From: Dinoroseobacter shibae DFL 12 = DSM 16493
GTDB lineage: Bacteria; Pseudomonadota; Alphaproteobacteria; Rhodobacterales; Rhodobacteraceae
Assembly (NCBI RefSeq): GCF_000018145.1
Contig: NC_009952.1
Span: 744,001-808,000 of the forward strand
Length of the DNA: 64,000 nt
Direction of reading: 5' to 3'
The notes beneath the pieces are model-generated. The model was not told the DNA's origin and did not search any database. It saw only the letters and a list, made by a program, of their open reading frames with translations. Shown here in pieces: positions 62,381 to 64,000 of this stretch (the first letter of the stretch is position 1; every line of letters begins with the position of its first letter). Position numbers and translations under genes: made by a program.

Positions 62381-63163
62381 CTAGACCAACAGCGCGCTAA
62401 GCTTGCCCGCCGCCTCCTGCAAAGGCGCCAGGGCACGCTCCGCAAGGCTGTCGGGGCTGTGGCGTTGCATCGGGGCGTGGATAGCCAGGGCCGTCAGGAA
62501 GCGATCCTCTGTGTCGTGGATCGGCACCGCGATGGCGCACATCCCGTCCATGAACTCCTCGTGGTCGACCGAGTACCCCCGCGTCCGGGTCTCGGCCAGC
62601 TCCGCGCGCAACGCGCCCGCCTCGGTCAGGGTATGGGGCGTCTGGCGCTCCAGCGGCAGGGCCGAGATCAGCCGCGCCAGCTTGTCCGCGCGCAGGCTCG
62701 CGAGGTAGCACTTCCCCGACGCGGTGCAGTGAAACGGCACCTGGGTTCCGATGGGCAGCTGGATGCGCAGGGGCCAGTGGGTCTCCACCCGGTCGAGATA
62801 GACCATGCCGTACCGCCCGGGGGCGGCGAGGTTGCAGGTCTCTTCCACCGCCTCGGCCAGCGCCCGCATGATCAGGAGCCGTTCGGTCCGCACCCGCTCC
62901 GACGACAGGGTGTGCGCCGCCACCTGCCGCAGCCGCACGCCGGGCCCATAGGACCGCCCGTCCACATGGCGCTGCACGAACCCTTCCTCCTCGGCGGTGG
63001 TCAGCAGCCGGTGCACCGTGGGTTTCGGCAGACCCAGCGCCTCGACCAGCGCGCCGGGCAGCACCGGCACCCCGGCCTTCGCCACTTCCTCGATCACCCG
63101 CAGAAGGCGCAGATTCGTCGGGATCTGCGCCTTGTCGTCCGGAGGCGGTCTCACTTCGGGCAT
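62381..63163 (-). CDS. IclR family transcriptional regulator
   Basis: The 260-residue regulator has an N-terminal winged helix (LRLLRVIEEVAKAGVPVLPGALVEALGLPKPTVHRLLTTAEEEGFV) and a C-terminal effector-binding GAF-like domain with VPFHCTASGKCYLASL and YSVDHEEFMDGMCAIAVPIHD. It lies 7 bases downstream of the TRAP permease gene on the same strand, so it may control that transporter in response to its substrate. Confidence 0.9.
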   Translation of the reverse strand: MPEVRPPPDDKAQIPTNLRLLRVIEEVAKAGVPVLPGALVEALGLPKPTVHRLLTTAEEEGFVQRHVDGRSYGPGVRLRQVAAHTLSSERVRTERLLIMRALAEAVEETCNLAAPGRYGMVYLDRVETHWPLRIQLPIGTQVPFHCTASGKCYLASLRADKLARLISALPLERQTPHTLTEAGALRAELAETRTRGYSVDHEEFMDGMCAIAVPIHDTEDRFLTALAIHAPMQRHSPDSLAERALAPLQEAAGKLSALLV

Positions 63164-63170
63164 GGGATCC

Positions 63171-64000
63171 TTAGCGGTTGGGCAGCAGGAACAATGCCAG
63201 CTCCGGGGTCAGGGAGACAAGGATCCAAACGGAGATCAGCGCCACGAGATACGGCACCGTGTAACGCAGCAGCCGGAAATAGGGCACCCCCGTCACCCCC
63301 GAGGCGACATAAAGATTGAGCCCGTAAGGCGGCGTGATGAACCCGATGGAGGCGCCTACCAGGAAGATCACCGCGAAATGGATCGGATCGACCCCGACGC
63401 TGGCGGCAATCGGCGCCAGGATCGGCGCCAGGATGATCGTCACCGGCAGGCTCTCCAGCACCATGCCCGAGAAGAACACGATCACCATCGCCGTGAACAG
63501 CACCGCGTGGTAGCCGCCCATCGACGTGACGAAATCCCCGATCACCTGCTGCGCCCCCAGCAGCGACAGGATCTGCTGCATCACCACCGAAATGGCGATC
63601 AGGGGGGCAAGGATGCCGGTGATCTCGGCCGAACGCATGGTGATGCCAGGGATCTGGCGCAGGGTGAAGCCCTCCACCACCAGCATCTCGCCATAGCTCT
63701 TCTCTTCCCAGGTCTTGTCCGACCGCAGCCGCAGCACCCGCGTCAAAACCCACGACACCAGCCCCGCGATCACGCAGAACCCGACCGTGACCCCGGCGGC
63801 CTCGGTGGGGGAGAACTTGCCGGTGTAGATCCCCCACAGCACCAGACCGATGGCGAAGAAGCCTAGCCACGCGCCGAAGGCGGTCTTGAGCACCCGGTTC
63901 AGTTGCAGCGGGATGATGAAGCCCCAGCCGTTGATCCGGCAGATGATCCAGCAGGCCAGCTGCATGCCGATCACCATCAGTGCGCCGGGGATGATGCCGG
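63171..64000 (-). CDS. TRAP transporter large permease, DctM type (5' end outside window)
   Basis: The frame is open to the right window edge, so the N-terminus is missing and ATG 63977 is not the real start. About 276 residues are visible with seven to eight helices, including VLFTAMVIVFFSGMVLESLPVTIILAPILAPIAASVGVDPIHFAVIFLV and GASIGFITPPYGLNLYVASGV, the DctM signature. The protein moves C4-dicarboxylate-like or other acids with a periplasmic binding protein. The IclR gene follows. Confidence 0.93.
   Translation of the reverse strand, partial: GIIPGALMVIGMQLACWIICRINGWGFIIPLQLNRVLKTAFGAWLGFFAIGLVLWGIYTGKFSPTEAAGVTVGFCVIAGLVSWVLTRVLRLRSDKTWEEKSYGEMLVVEGFTLRQIPGITMRSAEITGILAPLIAISVVMQQILSLLGAQQVIGDFVTSMGGYHAVLFTAMVIVFFSGMVLESLPVTIILAPILAPIAASVGVDPIHFAVIFLVGASIGFITPPYGLNLYVASGVTGVPYFRLLRYTVPYLVALISVWILVSLTPELALFLLPNR

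Overview
The window is a 64 kb stretch of G+C-rich chromosome (about two thirds G+C by eye) from an alphaproteobacterium, most likely a Rhodobacterales (roseobacter-type) species. The evidence is the gene set and order (PerM-HdaA-PPK1-PPX, XRE-SdhE, a LdtR-like MarR, short ProS, VPLPA-CTERM proteins, a probable DUF6324 protein), a tRNA-His with A73 and no encoded G-1, and short palindromic intergenic repeats. I see no insertion sequence, prophage, integrase or CRISPR array. It is ordinary core chromosome with a few accessory patches.

Layout. 1-9.5 kb: DjlA-like co-chaperone (cut by the window edge), a minus-strand polyphosphate/replication-control group (perM, hdaA, ppk1, ppx), an MscS channel and proS, followed by perfect palindromes. 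9.6-13.1 kb: peroxiredoxin, aquaporin, and LolC/LolD lipoprotein-release ABC transporter. 13.1-17.8 kb: a gene-free repeat-bearing stretch, an AT-rich orphan lipoprotein, parE, and a VPLPA-CTERM protein with its own promoter and terminator. 18-25.8 kb: ppk2, a DUF1007/NicO metal-uptake pair, a methyltransferase, a MATE pump, and a MarR / selenium-binding (methanethiol oxidase family) protein / membrane protein group. 25.8-30.6 kb: a decayed VPLPA-CTERM gene, an aspartate aminotransferase operon, XRE-sdhE, LdtR-like regulator and a VWA protein. 30.6-35.5 kb: glyoxalase, thyX, cold-shock protein, ArsC-like protein, then the highlight of the window: a four-gene bufferin-type (MNIO/DUF692) RiPP operon. 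36-41.5 kb: tartrate/malate-type dehydrogenase, a B12-binding/SCHIC-like protein behind a PpsR-type TGT-N12-ACA palindrome, thrS, and a MarR-GNAT fusion. 41.6-48.2 kb: tRNA-His, lipase, SCP2, TPR, a SUV3-like helicase, S4 protein, ferredoxin and CarD. 48.2-55.9 kb: divergent cobS/cobT, a KefB-type antiporter, a large PilM/PilP-like fusion protein, SIMPL and glycine-zipper proteins. 56-64 kb: metY, hisB-hisH, argD-GNAT-argF, DUF3140, IclR and the end of a TRAP transporter.

How the genes fit together. Polyphosphate is covered by PPK1, PPX and PPK2. Metal handling appears twice: nickel/cobalt uptake (DUF1007-NicO), and copper buffering (bufA precursor, bufB MNIO enzyme, bufC partner, bufD DoxX membrane protein). 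The PpsR-like site before the B12/SCHIC protein hints that the organism, or its ancestors, is an aerobic anoxygenic phototroph, but no photosynthesis gene lies in the window to confirm this.
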